From Dipetalonema caudispina (lineage: Eukaryota > Nematoda > Chromadorea > Rhabditida > Onchocercidae), in contig JABVXV010000033.1 of NCBI GenBank assembly GCA_013365325.1, positions 186,001 to 250,000 of the forward strand: a DNA stretch of 64,000 bases, in the 5' to 3' direction. Shown here piece after piece: positions 28,370-40,751 of the stretch. The translations under genes were made by a program, and so were the position numbers. The notes under the pieces were generated by a model. That model saw nothing but the letters and a program-made list of their open reading frames with translations, had not been told where the DNA came from and did not search any database. The stretch's first letter is position 1, and every line of letters begins with the position of its first letter.

Positions 28370-28401
<32 letters not shown>

Positions 28402-31400
28402 AAATTTTAAGCAATCAAGAGGTAGCAACTTATCAAATGTTAATTTTTAATTTTTAACACTAAACGCCTAATAACAAGTGCAATACTTGGTTTATTTATA
28501 AATTATTTTGAAAGTATAATTTCAGGATGGTAACGCTATGAATTATTTAATTTATTCTGTGCAATCTCAGTAAGTTTTTTATTTTTATTTTTTTTTTTTG
28601 TTTTGTTTTGAGATTTTTCATATTCAATTAAATATTTTAATTTATTTATTGATAGAAAATTTTAATCAATCTTTTCACATTTTACTGTACCACTTTGCAG
28701 TAGCTCTGATTTCTGCTCATTGTAGAACATTTGCATCAGTTGGACCGGAAAGAACGGGTGATGAATTGTTGCAATTATTTGTTTGGAATCCAACATCGAA
28801 TGATTTTGTGAGTGTTTGAAATGGTTTTGATTATATCTCTATCAATTTTAAAGTATAATAGGTTACGGAATATTAATAATTCAATCTAGGCTTTCACGTA
28901 ACGTAATCTTATACTTCCTCCTAGTATTATTGATGAACGTTGCTGATAGAGACAAATTTTCTCCTTTTTAATATTTTTTCTGAATCCAAGCTTTTGCTTG
29001 AATTTTATGAAATGCCAAGCTTGTTTAAAGTCTAGGCTATCTATCCTCGAACAGTTTCTAAGATAAACTTAGACAATTTTTCACCTTGACTAATTAAACG
29101 AAGAAGTATACGTATGAGATAGGAAAAAATTATGCGAAAAAGAGCGGATTTGTTTCGTATTTTACATATAATATATTTAAAAAATTTTCGACAATTCTTT
29201 ACAAATAGTTTCGAAAAAGATTGTATTCTTTATAATTTCATTTTTGAAAAGAAAAAAATTTTTTATTTTTTTTTTCTTAGCAAAATAATGATTTTGCAGG
29301 CATTCGTATATCACAATGATATTTATTACAGCGGGGGACCTGATAATAACCATATACACCGGATTACCCGAGATAATAATACATTGGTATATAATGGTAT
29401 TACGGACTGGATTTATGAGGAAGAAATTTTCAACAGCAATGTTGTAAGTAAATATACTACTCAATTTGATGCTAAATCGATCAGTAATGCTATTTTTCGA
29501 TATAATATAATCATTGTCCATATTAACATGAAATTTCTTTAAGGGTTTATGGTGGTCAAAATCAGGGCAGTATTTGGCTTACATTAGGATTGACGATCGT
29601 AAAGTCCCCCTAATAGAATATCCATTATTCGGACGACAACAATATCCGGCTATGAACAAAATACCTTATCCAAAAGCAGGTGTTCAACATTTACCTGAAA
29701 TTACTATCAATATTTGGAATAAGGAAAGTAAAATATCTCGAGAAATGGATATTGTGCTTGGATACAAAAGGTTTTTTGTTTTCGAATAATATCAAATGGT
29801 CAATATGAAAGTATTAATTGATATCAAATTTGGTTATTCATTTCAAAGTATTCTAGTCCGTTTTGAATAAAGATATTCAATTTTAGTAAAAATAATGGTA
29901 TGACTTTAAGTATAGCTAAAATAATGAAATTGCTTTCAGTTTATCAACTTATTTATTCTCAGTTTCCTGGATAACGCTCTATGATGAAGATCTTTTGATT
30001 GCTGTATTTGCTAACAGATATCAAAATGTTACATCGATTACAATTTGTACTTTCAATTCCGGAAAGTGTGTTCTGGTAGGTTAATTTTATTCAATATAAA
30101 ATTTTATGACATGAAGACTTTTAACTTCTTATCACTGATCTAAAGCTCGATCAAACGGATATTCCAAGTTGTGATTTATCATTCATCTCCTCCACATAAA
30201 GTATTATTTTGCTTTTACTTTCAGATATTACATTTTCTAATTCATACTGCAAAATTTAGAACTTCATTTATTTTTGAAAAATCATCGATTTTCAGAATTT
30301 CAACCAGCACTACACTATTGCTGGTCATAAATTATGGGCTGAACCGGAAAATTTCCGTATCCGACATTTTTCTAATGATTCATACTTTGTCAGCTTACCT
30401 GGGAATACTGCATCCGGTGAAATATTCACGCAAATTGCTCGAATATCCGTATCCGTAAGTTTTGCATACTTTTTAGACGAGTTTTTTTATTCTAATCTTT
30501 GAATTTCAGCGAAATTTAATAAAATAAAATTGAATTATTGAAACTATATTTTGTTTGCAGAAAAATTACACAAATGGAAAAGCAACATTCCTTACATGGA
30601 ATGATTATGATGTAACATCGATTATTGGTTATAATCAGGAGATGAATCTCGTGTAAGTTTACTACTTCCGGTATTCCGATATTTCTCTAGATTGATTGTT
30701 TACTGTTTAGCACTTAGTAAATTCATAATCATTCTATTTTAATTAATTGAAAATAAAGTTGAAATAATTTGATTTAAAATATTCAGAGAATAAATGCTCT
30801 AAACAACTTATCAAACATAGACAAATCCTGAAATGACTTGTCAAACATAGAATAATCCTGAAATTACAATGCTCTTCTGATTCATCATCTACCTAAAAAG
30901 AAATCTCTATCAGTTTTTTTTTTTTTTTTTTAGGTACTTTATGGCTGCATCACCTCTATCGTCACAAAGACACATGTATGCAACTTCATATTATATGGTA
31001 AATTAATTTCGTCTTAAATTAGTTCAAGTCGAATTTTTTTACGAATTACCATTTCTTTGACAAATCAACGCAAATGTGTAGGGAATCAATTTTGAAAATT
31101 TGATTAAAAGATCAAAAATATCATAGAAGTATAAATTTTCTATTTCAAAAATTTTAATTTTAGACCAGGAATAATAATCCAGCAAAATGTATAACATGTG
31201 GTATTGCACCAGATTGTACATTCCAAGATGTGACATTTTCGAATGATATAGATAAATATATCCTGAGTTGTCGCGGTCCAGGCATACCTCGAGCATATTT
31301 ATCATCCATTTCCTCCAATAATTCATTGAGTAATTTTTCAAAAAAAAAAAAAAAAAAAAAAAAAGAAACAATTATATAATTCCATAATATATACTTTAAT

Positions 31401-34279
31401 CCTTAACTTTTTTGATAACTGTAAATAAATGATTCTAAAATAAAACTACACGATAATAAATTTTCTTTTAATAAACGATGAAAGATCTTCTGCATATATT
31501 TTATGAAGCATTTTTCTTCAATCTAATAGCCTAATAGAAACTTTATTAGTTAGACTAAATTTAAACTCTAAGCTAAAATCTATGCTAATATTTTAGAGAA
31601 GTCTTCATATCATTTATAGCTGATATTAGTTTTATCATCAAAAATTAAACCCAATATTACTTTGTAGTGGAAGAATTAACAGAATGGGAAAAGTTAGAAC
31701 GAAAGTACAACGAAAAAGCTCTCGCTACAACACGATATGAAAATATTACTTTGCATAATGGATATGGCAAGTATTACATTTCTTCATTTTAAATTAAGTT
31801 ATCAAGTTTAGAAAACTCTTTGCTCTATACTAATAGGTTAATTTTGATTATAATAAAACATTATCAATTTGACATTGTTGTGGAATGAGTAAAAAATAAT
31901 CGAATACCGTTAAATACTATAAATGATTATCTAACAATAAATAAGATAGGAAAATAAAGTTAACGTTACAGTAGCAATCGTGAAGATGCTATTACCGCCA
32001 GGTTTCGATCAAACAATTATTGATATCAAATATCCAGTCGTTGTTTCCGTGTAGGTTTTTAATTTACTTTCATTCTGTCTTGTTTATGGGATTCATTTTT
32101 TTTTTTTCTTTTTTTTTTCCCGTAATTATTTTTACATAGCTATCGGTTTAATTTTCTTGTTTAATTATTTCTCAAAATTTAAATATTAAGTTGTCTTAAT
32201 TCGTTTTTTTTTTCTTTTTTTCTTTTTTGTTTAGATTTTTAATCCTATTTTGTTAGGTTTTTTTTTTTTATAGGTATACCGGACCAGGTTCACAAAAAGT
32301 TACGGAAGAGATAACACCGAATACAATGGATATGTTTCTAGCATCCAATGCAAAATATATTATCGTCTATATCGATTGTCGTGGATCCGGTATGAGAGGA
32401 TGGAAATATAAGGAACCGATATATGGCCATTTAGGAACGGTAGAAATTGATGATCAAATTGAGGCAGTGAAGTAAGTTTTTCTATTCGTTTCTTTGTAAT
32501 TCTTCAAAAATTTTATATAAAAAGAAAGGATTTTGTCAAAATTCCAAAAATTTCAATTATTTCAAATTCAAGAAATTTTGAAAACTTCAAATTCTAGCTT
32601 TTTTTTTCAGAATCCTAGTATCTAAGTACAGATTTATTGATTCGAAGCATATTGCAATCTGGGGATGGGTAAGTTTTATCTGTTACTAATTTTGCGAAGC
32701 ATTTATAATCACTTTGAATTATATAAATAATACGAAATTAGCAATTGAAATTTAAAAAAATTTGAAATCAAAGAAATAACACCTGCCTCATTTTCAATTT
32801 CAACATAATATTAGTTAAAATCATGCTAGTTCTGGTAGAGACCTTCGTAGAATATTTCATTTAATTTTAAAGATATTAATTAAAACATACTTGCTAGACT
32901 TATCATAATCATAATTTTCCATTATAGTCTTATGGCGGATTTGTCGCAGCGCATGCGATTGAGCGTGATACAAGTCATTTGTTTAAATGTGCTGTGAGTG
33001 TTGCGCCTGTTACGGATTTCAAGTTGTATGGTATGTTTTAGAATAAATATAATGATGAATCATTACTATTCATCAATTCTTAGCTGTTTAAATTTAAATT
33101 CTTAAAAATTTCTAAAATTATAGATGCTACCTACACAGAACGTTATATGGGTGATGCAAATGAACTTGCATATGAACGAGCTAATCTTATCAGAAATGTT
33201 AGCATGTTTAAAAATGTGCAGTTTTTGCTGGTGCATGGAATGTCTGATGGTAAGAAATTTTGGAAAGGTTTTTTTTTTTTTTTTTTAGGATAATTTGTAA
33301 CTCATACTCAGGTCAAATCAAAAAGGCCGATTAAGGTCAGTACTATTGTTTTCATTTCTAAACATACTCTTGCATCATCATTTAATTTGTTACTCTTATA
33401 CTTGTAATTAGAGAACAATTTCTAAATTATTCTTGACTATTCTGAACTTTTTGACCTTTTTAACAAACATTAGTGAAGAATTTAAAAGGAATCCAAAGAT
33501 TCTAAAGTTGAAAGGTTTAAGTTTACATAATGCGGCATACAGTTAATGTTTTGAGACATTTTATTGGTTATCTTTTGTTGATAATTTTACTTTCATTCAA
33601 ATTAAGATAGCAACCGGAAATGATAATTCAAAATATTCAATGTTTCCGTTCAATCTAGCTGATACTTGCAGATAATGTTCATCTGCAAAATTCTGCACAA
33701 TTGATAAGAGCATTGGGTGAAGAGAATATACAATTTCAACTTATGGTTTGTTTTTATAAATTTAAGACTTCAATTATTTGGAATGACAAATCATAGAGAT
33801 ATGCAAAATTCTAAGAAATTTAAGGACTCAAAGGTTTAGAAGCTGAATTTTCAATAACTTTTGTTTTACATATCTATATGGTTTATTTATATTTTTCCGA
33901 TATATTTCCCTATTCTAAAGATATTGAATTGAACAAATACGTCGTTTTTTACATAAACGTTAAAACGGCTTTCTGCCTAATATTTCTATTCAGCTAATAT
34001 TATTATTCGCTTAGTTTCGTAATGTTAATCTTTAGCCGTTGAATTTTAACCTTTTTCTTGATTTTTTTTTCTCTAGTTGTATCTTTTTTAGAAATCATAA
34101 CCTTTGGTTACCTGAGAAAGAGCTAAAGTTTCTTACAATGACTTCCTTAATCTGAATTGAAGCAAATATAGTAATGTAATTTACAGGTATATCCGGATGC
34201 GAGCCATAGCCTAATTTGGGCTCGTTTACACCTATTCACCATGTTGACGGAATTTTTTGAGAAATGTTTTCATCGTTAA
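18428..34279 (+). CDS. Membrane dipeptidyl-peptidase, family S9B (DPP4/DPP6-like), intact triad
   Basis: Twenty-one exons, all in phase, 792 residues: 18428-18472, 26497-26611, 27904-28100, 28260-28337, 28526-28569, 28726-28807, 29300-29443, 29544-29770, 29940-30075, 30296-30454, 30561-30652, 30934-30997, 31164-31329, 31668-31766, 31972-32050, 32274-32471, 32611-32668, 32928-33030, 33124-33249, 33672-33745, 34187-34279. It is a type II membrane protein: a short acidic cytoplasmic tail, then [20 protein letters not shown], closely like the DPP6/DPP10 anchor. A beta-propeller follows, with DWIYEEEIF (E227-E229) matching the DPP4 Glu pair that holds the substrate N terminus. The alpha/beta-hydrolase domain has GWSYGG (Ser662), DDNVH (Asp738) and PDASHS (His769), with spacing like DPP4. 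Active removal of N-terminal dipeptides is therefore predicted. Intron 14 has a GC donor at 31767. The first exon is the least certain part, and 20585-20635 is an alternative. Confidence 0.9.
19935..19961. repeat. Poly-T tract (27)
   Basis: Uninterrupted run in DPP intron 1. Similar runs recur in many introns here, often close to splice acceptors. Confidence 0.9.
20585..20635 (+). CDS. Candidate alternative first exon of the DPP gene
   Basis: An ATG at 20585 with an in-frame stop two codons upstream opens 17 codons ([17 protein letters not shown]) ending at aag|gttcat in phase 0. The same phase joins the membrane-anchor exon at 26497. The segment is clearly less AT-rich than its surroundings, and the peptide is acidic like the one from 18428. 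The donor is weak, but gttcac- and gttctc-type donors are used elsewhere in this window (introns at 1209 and 1496). Confidence 0.4.
23478..23549. repeat. Nested inverted repeat (hairpin) in DPP intron 1
   Basis: The outer arms are a perfect 12-bp inverted repeat (ATGCCGAAATGA at the left end, its complement at the right end). Inside is a second, perfect 15-bp inverted repeat: GAAATGAAAGAAAAC and its complement around a 5-base AAAAT loop. A further partial copy of the GAAAACAAAAT segment follows. Confidence 0.8.
26215..26316. repeat. GA and TG microsatellites
   Basis: A GA/GAAA tract (26215-26244) and a TG tract (26296-26316), 180 bases upstream of the DPP membrane-anchor exon. Confidence 0.85.
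27049..27241. repeat. Terminal-inverted-repeat element, possible MITE
   Basis: The 26-base segments 27049-27074 and 27216-27241 are inverted copies differing at two positions, both C/T. They enclose 141 bases without coding potential, in an intron of the DPP gene. The layout is that of a short non-autonomous DNA transposon relic, although I see no clear target-site duplication. Confidence 0.5.
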
Positions 34280-35946
34280 ATTTTTAACATGTTATCTACA
34301 AGGATCCTCAAAAATGAATCCAGCAAGAAAATGAGCATTCAAATTGGCTCAATTTAGGTTATTTTTGTTCCTTTTACGTTTTGAAACTGAGCTGTATAAA
34401 TCGTCGTGTAACCCTTTGACCTTTGTTATGCACCAAAATGAATCCTTTCAAATTTGCTTTGTTAAACAGATTTTTACACTACTGTCTGAAAATTCGAACT
34501 GAAAGAACTATAATTTAAAATCTGAAATTTAAATTGAATGTTTCGTATCAATTTGTTGATATGGTATGGTATTTTCGAATTTTGGATATTTTCGTCATTT
34601 TTATGATACCTTTCTAAATTCATGTTATTATTGCTGGTTTTATTAATCAATATTCTGGAAGTAGTAATGTTTTCTTATTGTATAGTTTTGTGATGGCTTT
34701 CCGGTTATCTGTACGGATCTCATATAGTTTTTTTTTTTTTTTTTTTCAACTATCACTCATAATACTTTTGTATTTATAACATCCTAAACAGCAAAATTTG
34801 GTGTTAGTATGACGAGTAAAATATAGAAATGACGAGTAAAATATAACTTTTGTCTTTATATTAAAATTTAAACTTTTCAAAGTTTGAAATTATGCTTTCT
34901 GAATAGTTATTTCTATGTATATATTGGCTTAATAAATTTGCTCCCTGAAATTATAAATTAACTTTGATCGATGATTATTTCTGCAGCTTATTTTCATTCA
35001 AAATATTAGCATTTCGTACAACCAATAATTGAAGTAATATTGCAAAATTAACTTCTTATTCTTCTTCCACTTTTTTTTTTCATTTAATTTTTAGGGAAAT
35101 TAGTAACTCATTATTAGGAAAATAAGAAAGCAATTGAAATAATACTACCGATGAAATGTGACCATTCATTCATTCTAAGCTTCATCCTAATATTACTACT
35201 ATTTGCTATCTTTATGATTTCAAAGAATTTTACAGAGTTTTGCGAAATATTTGTGAATTTTTCAACTATAAGCTTGAAAACTGTTTAAAAATCAAATACT
35301 AAAACATCAATCACTTCCACAATGATCAACAGAAATGTGGAATTTAATGGTCCATAAAGATACAAAATCACAATAAGCAGCTAATCAGGCGTAAATTTCT
35401 CATCGATCAATTGATCCGGCTAATTTCCATGAGCAATTGGCATGCGGTGATATTGAAGTGAATATAATGGTAGGCTATAAGTTTTCATTGTGAAGTTGCG
35501 TTAAATGTTAGACCTATTGGACTTATCATTCTAATTTACTCGGGTAGGGGTGGGGTTTTTTTTTCGTTGGTTGGTGTGAAGTATTTTGAGATTTCGACGC
35601 GGTTCTTGCTGTGAAAGTACCGGGATGAAAATTTAATTAAATGGAATTTCGAAGTGAAAATTTAATTAAATGTCATGTCAGAAATAAATCCCCTACATAA
35701 GAATAGCTAAGTCTGTCAGATGTAGCATTTGTTGCTTTTCAAATGATTTCGTGTATAGATAGAGTGCATTTTGTCAATACAGAATAGTTTTTTGAAACTT
35801 TCAGGTCTTTGTTATCGCGTTATTTCTCCCTGATTTCATAAAGTATTTAGTTTATTCCGTGCGTTATATTTTCTTTGGAAATATTTTTTTAACGTTTGCT
35901 TTAGGTTTTTTTTTTCTAGCATTTCATCAATTGAAAACAAAGCAAA
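34280..35946. other. DPP 3' flank and hnRNP promoter/5' UTR
   Basis: An AATAAA near 34931 is a candidate DPP polyadenylation signal. Short tandem duplications occur at about 34809-34845 (gacgagtaaaatata unit) and 35625-35672 (gaaaatttaattaaatg unit). The end of the stretch holds the probable 5' leader of the next gene. Confidence 0.5.
35911..35920 (+). promoter_or_regulatory. Probable trans-splice or 5' UTR acceptor of the hnRNP gene
   Basis: The T-rich tract ending in ctag at 35919 lies 27 bases before the ATG at 35947, with no other ATG between. Many nematode mRNAs receive a spliced leader at such a site. Whether this one is a trans- or cis-splice acceptor cannot be told from the genomic sequence. 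Confidence 0.45.
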
Positions 35947-38900
35947 ATGCCAGATACAGATTTCATTATGAAATGTCGCGGATTGCCATGGTCCTGTACC
36001 GAAGATGATCTACGTGAATTTTTTGGGGGTTAGTTGATCGTTTTATTTTTCACTTCATTAAGCCAAATGTGTAGATAGGGTCTTGTTGAGGAAATTAGGG
36101 GATGCAATAGAATGACCAGATGAGAAGGTTATGAGGTCTAATTTATATTTCGCCATTTTACTTTACTACATCAAATTGAAGAGAATTTTCTGCTGTCATC
36201 TCAAAATTCATTTGTTTCTAAAACTGGACATGAAAGTGTTTGAAAACTTATTTATGACTTTCACTTCTGTCGATAGAATGTAAACTTCTTTATTCCATTG
36301 CAAGAGGGCATTCATAAGTAGCTTTTTAGCTTTTTATACTTGCCGAAGAAAATCTGACGATCAGGATGAAGATGGAAATTAAAGTGGATGATTGCTATAA
36401 ATCTTAGGATCAGAATGAGGATAAAAATTGAGATAGAAAATTGTTGTGAAGAAAGCGATGGGAAATTGTTGTCCGCATTTTTTTTGTGAAATGATTCTTA
36501 TAAAATTTGATAGTAGATGAGTTATCCTCTGATCAATTTTTGTCGTGAATAAAATATATCAAATTCTGTTTCAGAAGCAGCAAGATCAATCACTCAGATA
36601 AAGCTGACGAAAGATCGTGATGGTCGTGCAAGTGGTGAGGGTTTTGTTGTATTTAGCAATCGAGAAGATTACGACTTTGCTTTAACAAAGGACAAGAAAT
36701 ATATTGGTAAACGATATGTGGAGGTTAATTTTTTTTTCCGTTGATTTATTCATGTTTCATTGTTGTTATTTCATTTGTTTTGTTGTTTAAATCCTCCAAT
36801 TCGGTAGTGCTTAAAGTGGTAGTTTTCACTTAATTTATTTTAACAAATAACATGTACTGAAAAGAAATATGTATTGAAATAGACGATGAGAAAATTTGGC
36901 TGAAATATTTTCTTGAGCACTTGAATGACTTAAACTGTTACTTGCGTATCTCTTCTTACTTCCTGTCTTACATTATATATATTACACATATTTAGTTTTA
37001 TCTGTCTTTTTTCTTATTTTCATTATACGCGGTTTTCATTGTTCGTCGTCCTTCTCGCTTAAGAAAGACTACATTATTCGTACACCATTTTTAACGCCAT
37101 TAATCGAGCGTTTGTGATGTTTATAAATCGCTCTACGGATGGGACTTGGAAAAACTCACTTGATAGGTCTTCATAACGTTGCTGAAATAGATTTTGAAGC
37201 TAGATTTTTACATTTGCCTAAACAAATCTATTATTGTCAAATTATTCAATTGAATTTTCGAGATATTTTGTTTCATAATATTGAGTTTTTTTTAAGCTTC
37301 AACAAGTATCATCAATGGAGTCGGATTATGATGATGGTGATAGGCGATACGCGGGATCAGTGGCAGATCCAAATTTGCCTGGCCGCGAGACGTCTATCGT
37401 TAGATTAGGAGGTTTACCGTATGGTTGTACTAAGGAAGAAATCGTGCGTTTCTTCGAACCACTTGAAATAGCCGATAGAGGTATTTTGAGTTTACATTAA
37501 ATCTAATCAGTTTAAGGAATCAATTTTTTATAATATGGTTTTTATAACTGCAGTGGAAGTATCTGTATCTGACTGGAGCATCAGCAGTTCAACAGCTGAA
37601 AAATTTATTTTTAATTTTATCTGGCATTATTAATACGGGAAGGTCTCAGTTTGATTTAATGGCGGATGATTTACGCGTTTGAAGTCTCGCTATCAGCTTG
37701 AATGTTTAATGTAGGAGGATATTTAGGGTTATTTTTGCGGTGTGTTTCAATTAATAATTTTTCTAGGTATCGTAATGACTTACGATCGTTACAGTGGAAA
37801 ACCAAAAGGCGAGGCTTTCGTTGCATTCACTGATGATGACTCAGCTTCCAAAGCTCTAGCTAAAAATAAAGAATACATTCAGCATAGGTATTGCTCTAGT
37901 CTCCGATTTAATATTCTTATTGTTTAAATTCCAATACTTTCTTACAAAAAAAAAAAAAGAAAATGTAGCAAGTTTCGAGTTTCATGTCCAACAGGTGTAA
38001 TTGTCAGCAGTAACAGTCAGTGTTTGACTAGGGCAGTTTTATTTATTTGCTTGATTTGTTTTTGACGTTAACCACATTTTATTATTAAGATATGTGGACA
38101 TATATCCATCGTCTTATGGTGAGATGCTTCGAGCTTTAGATGGAGGTCTTGATCCGTACGGTGGTGGTGGTCGAGGATGGGAAAGAGATCGTCGCCCGAG
38201 AGGATTGCCATATGACCGTCCAGGTGCTGACAGGGGTTATCGTGATTCCAGAATGCATCGAAATGGTTTGTTTCATTTTTAAATTTTTAGAAATGACAAT
38301 CAGATATGAAAAGATCGGCACTTTATGGGTTGGTGAAAAGGGTTGTCGGTTCAAGTCGTCTGGGGAAAGCGGGAATTTGTTTGTGGAAGCCATGGTGGAT
38401 TCTATAATGGCTGGTTGGGAACAAGTGAGTTGTTTAGCGGTTTACCAGATCTGAATATTCTGGGCCTTCTGGAAAATTTGGAAATTTCTGGGATCGCTGC
38501 GACCTTGGAAAATATTCGGAAAACTGCTGAGCTATGGTTCTGTTTTGGGTATTAAATGTGAATGTGAACGGGGGGTTGCAGAAGTATGGGCCGACAGATA
38601 CGGTGGTGGTGGCGACGGTTATGATGATGGGTACGGTGGTGGACGTGGTGGTGGAGGACCGATGCGACGGGGTTGGAGAGATGAACCGCCGATGGGTGGC
38701 CATAGGGGGTATTCACCACCGCGGCGTCGTTACACGACGCCGCCACCTGAATACTGTATACGGATGCGCGGTCTTCCATATCGGGCCACGGAACGCGACA
38801 TAATCGATGTAAGTTGCAACAGTAAAAGTATGTTTACCTACCTAGAATAGGTTACAAAAATAGTTGGACGTGGGAAACGGGATCTGGCGAATAGTGATGT

Positions 38901-39822
38901 TTCGTATTGGGAATATTCTTCTGCTTATGTTTGGAAACGACATTGACTAGCCGGTTGGTTACGATGGGTCCTCACATTTCTGTGGATTGGTTGGTTCAGT
39001 TTTTCTGGATTGATGCTCAGGATTTTGGGTTTGACTTGCGATGATTTCATTCATTTTGAGCGGTTTCCCGGAGGTATACTGACTTTATTTAGTTTTCACT
39101 GGCATCTAATCATGATGATAACAGTTATTATTAATCGTTATTAAGAATGTGAGTGTCAGAGGTGAGAGTGATAATTGCACTTTTTTATTTTTCTAATACT
39201 ACTTCGAACCCTTTCATACGAAAAGGTTATGAATGTTTGGACAGTTTTTTATCTTATTAATATCAGTTGTATTAATTGATTATTGATGCGGCCAGTGATT
39301 CAAACACTGCTTATGTGAAATAGTTAAATTTCAAGTTTTGTGACTTCTATATCTGTTGAAGTTTTCCATTATTCAAATTTAGTTCTTCCAACCGCTGCGA
39401 CCAGCATCTATTGATGTACTCTATGAATATGGAACGGATCGTCCAAGTGGTGAGGCAATTGTTGAGTTCAGAAATCGAGCAGATTTTGATGCTGCCATGC
39501 AGCGCAATCGGAATTATATGGGTATGTCTTTGTTACTCGAAATTCTGAGCTAGATGTAGCGAATATTATTCAGCAAAGTTCATTGAACTCAGATTTTTGA
39601 ATCTTAAATTTATGATTCAGAGGAAGTACATGGGAAATTATTACTTTGCTGGCACTTATGCTGGTTTAGCTGTTTCTTATGATGTTACTGGCTTGGTATT
39701 AAGAGCAGTGATTTTGCGACGAACAATAATGATACTATAATTTCCATTCTTATACTTTTCTACGAAATATCAATCTATCGGTTTCAGGGTCGCGTTATGT
39801 AGAACTCATCCCGGAGCACTGA
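35947..39822 (+). CDS. hrpf-1: hnRNP F/H-type RNA-binding protein with three quasi-RRMs
   Basis: Eight exons: 35947-36028, 36575-36723, 37297-37480, 37767-37887, 38090-38265, 38582-38808, 39383-39521, 39788-39822, all in phase, 370 residues. qRRM1 (about 6-78) begins [16 protein letters not shown] and ends KRYVE. qRRM2 (about 111-182) has [30 protein letters not shown] and [11 protein letters not shown] Gly/Arg/Tyr-rich linker follows (about 200-285). qRRM3 (about 294-366) has [26 protein letters not shown] and [11 protein letters not shown] at the C terminus. This order is that of vertebrate hnRNP F/H, nuclear proteins that bind G-tracts and regulate splicing. The exon beginning at 37297 follows a taag acceptor and adds an acidic linker (MESDYDDGD) where vertebrates have EVFKS-type sequence, so that boundary is less certain. 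hrpf-1 is the C. elegans member I would pair it with. Confidence 0.9.
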
Positions 39823-40751
39823 AATTCATTATGGAAGAAGCCATGAACTTCAAGAAATTTGATTTCATATGAAATTTGTATCAAGTAGTGAAATCGTTCA
39901 ACACAAATGTTCTTTCCTTGTTCATTTTTCTGTTCAATTTTCGTATTCTTTGGCAAAGTATCTACTAAAGAAAACTTCATACTTGTTGAAGTTTTCCACG
40001 TCTCCTTAAATTTTCAGTCGGCAGTTGGAGAGGGGTTATTGGGAAGGAAGTTTAAGTGAAACATAAGTAGCAGAAGACTATTTGCTAGAAGGAAATGAAG
40101 TAGTACTCAGATCCAGTATTGCAGCTTTAATTAGCATTCCCAGTCGATCACATTTCTCCGTTTTCACATATTCCACTCCAAGTTGAATGCTACCGTTCTC
40201 AAAGCTTAGATTTAAGATTTTTTTTTGGCTTCTCAAATATTGTTCTTTCTTTTTGGGATTTATTTTCCTAGTTATCAGAATTATCTTACGTTAGCCGTGC
40301 TCTAAATCTTTATTTTTAGGCTTGTGTTGGGAATAATTTTCATATTTTTTTGGCTGCATTGTTGAATAAATCATTCAAGTGGTATATTATTCTTGATCGC
40401 CATTACCGATATAGTGTACTTATCATGTCACTTATCCACAACTACATTATTAGATCCGTTCATTAATGTCAGCTTAAGTATCTATTAAGTAAATAATTTT
40501 TTGATAGATTTCATTTGAAAAGCTACGTTTAAACATATTTTGGAAATGAGAAATGCAGAAAAGTTGGGTTCTATTCTCTTTCTGCCTAAGTCACTGATTG
40601 TAAAACTTAACCTTAACAGGTGCGCAAATCCCCGTTTCCGGTTCAATATTTGCATGATTTTTCATCGCCAAAAATTTAAATATTAATGTGACTACATAAG
40701 ATTGTTCAGATTCAAAGTAGATACTAATTTTTCATCTGGACTGACACAGTG
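39823..40751. other. hnRNP 3' UTR and spacer
   Basis: No coding frame is seen. A GAATAAATC at about 40364 is a plausible polyadenylation signal for the hnRNP gene. The spacer before the next start codon is under 1 kb. Confidence 0.5.

Noticed and set aside
37139..37408. 89-codon + strand frame beginning [10 protein letters not shown]
   Set aside because: It overlaps intron and a real exon of the hnRNP gene in a different frame. The GLGKT start resembles a nucleotide-binding loop by chance only; nothing else of such a domain follows.
38140..38803. Several overlapping long frames on both strands in the Gly-rich hnRNP region
   Set aside because: They are shadows of the Gly/Arg-rich coding exons, whose repetitive codons keep other frames open.
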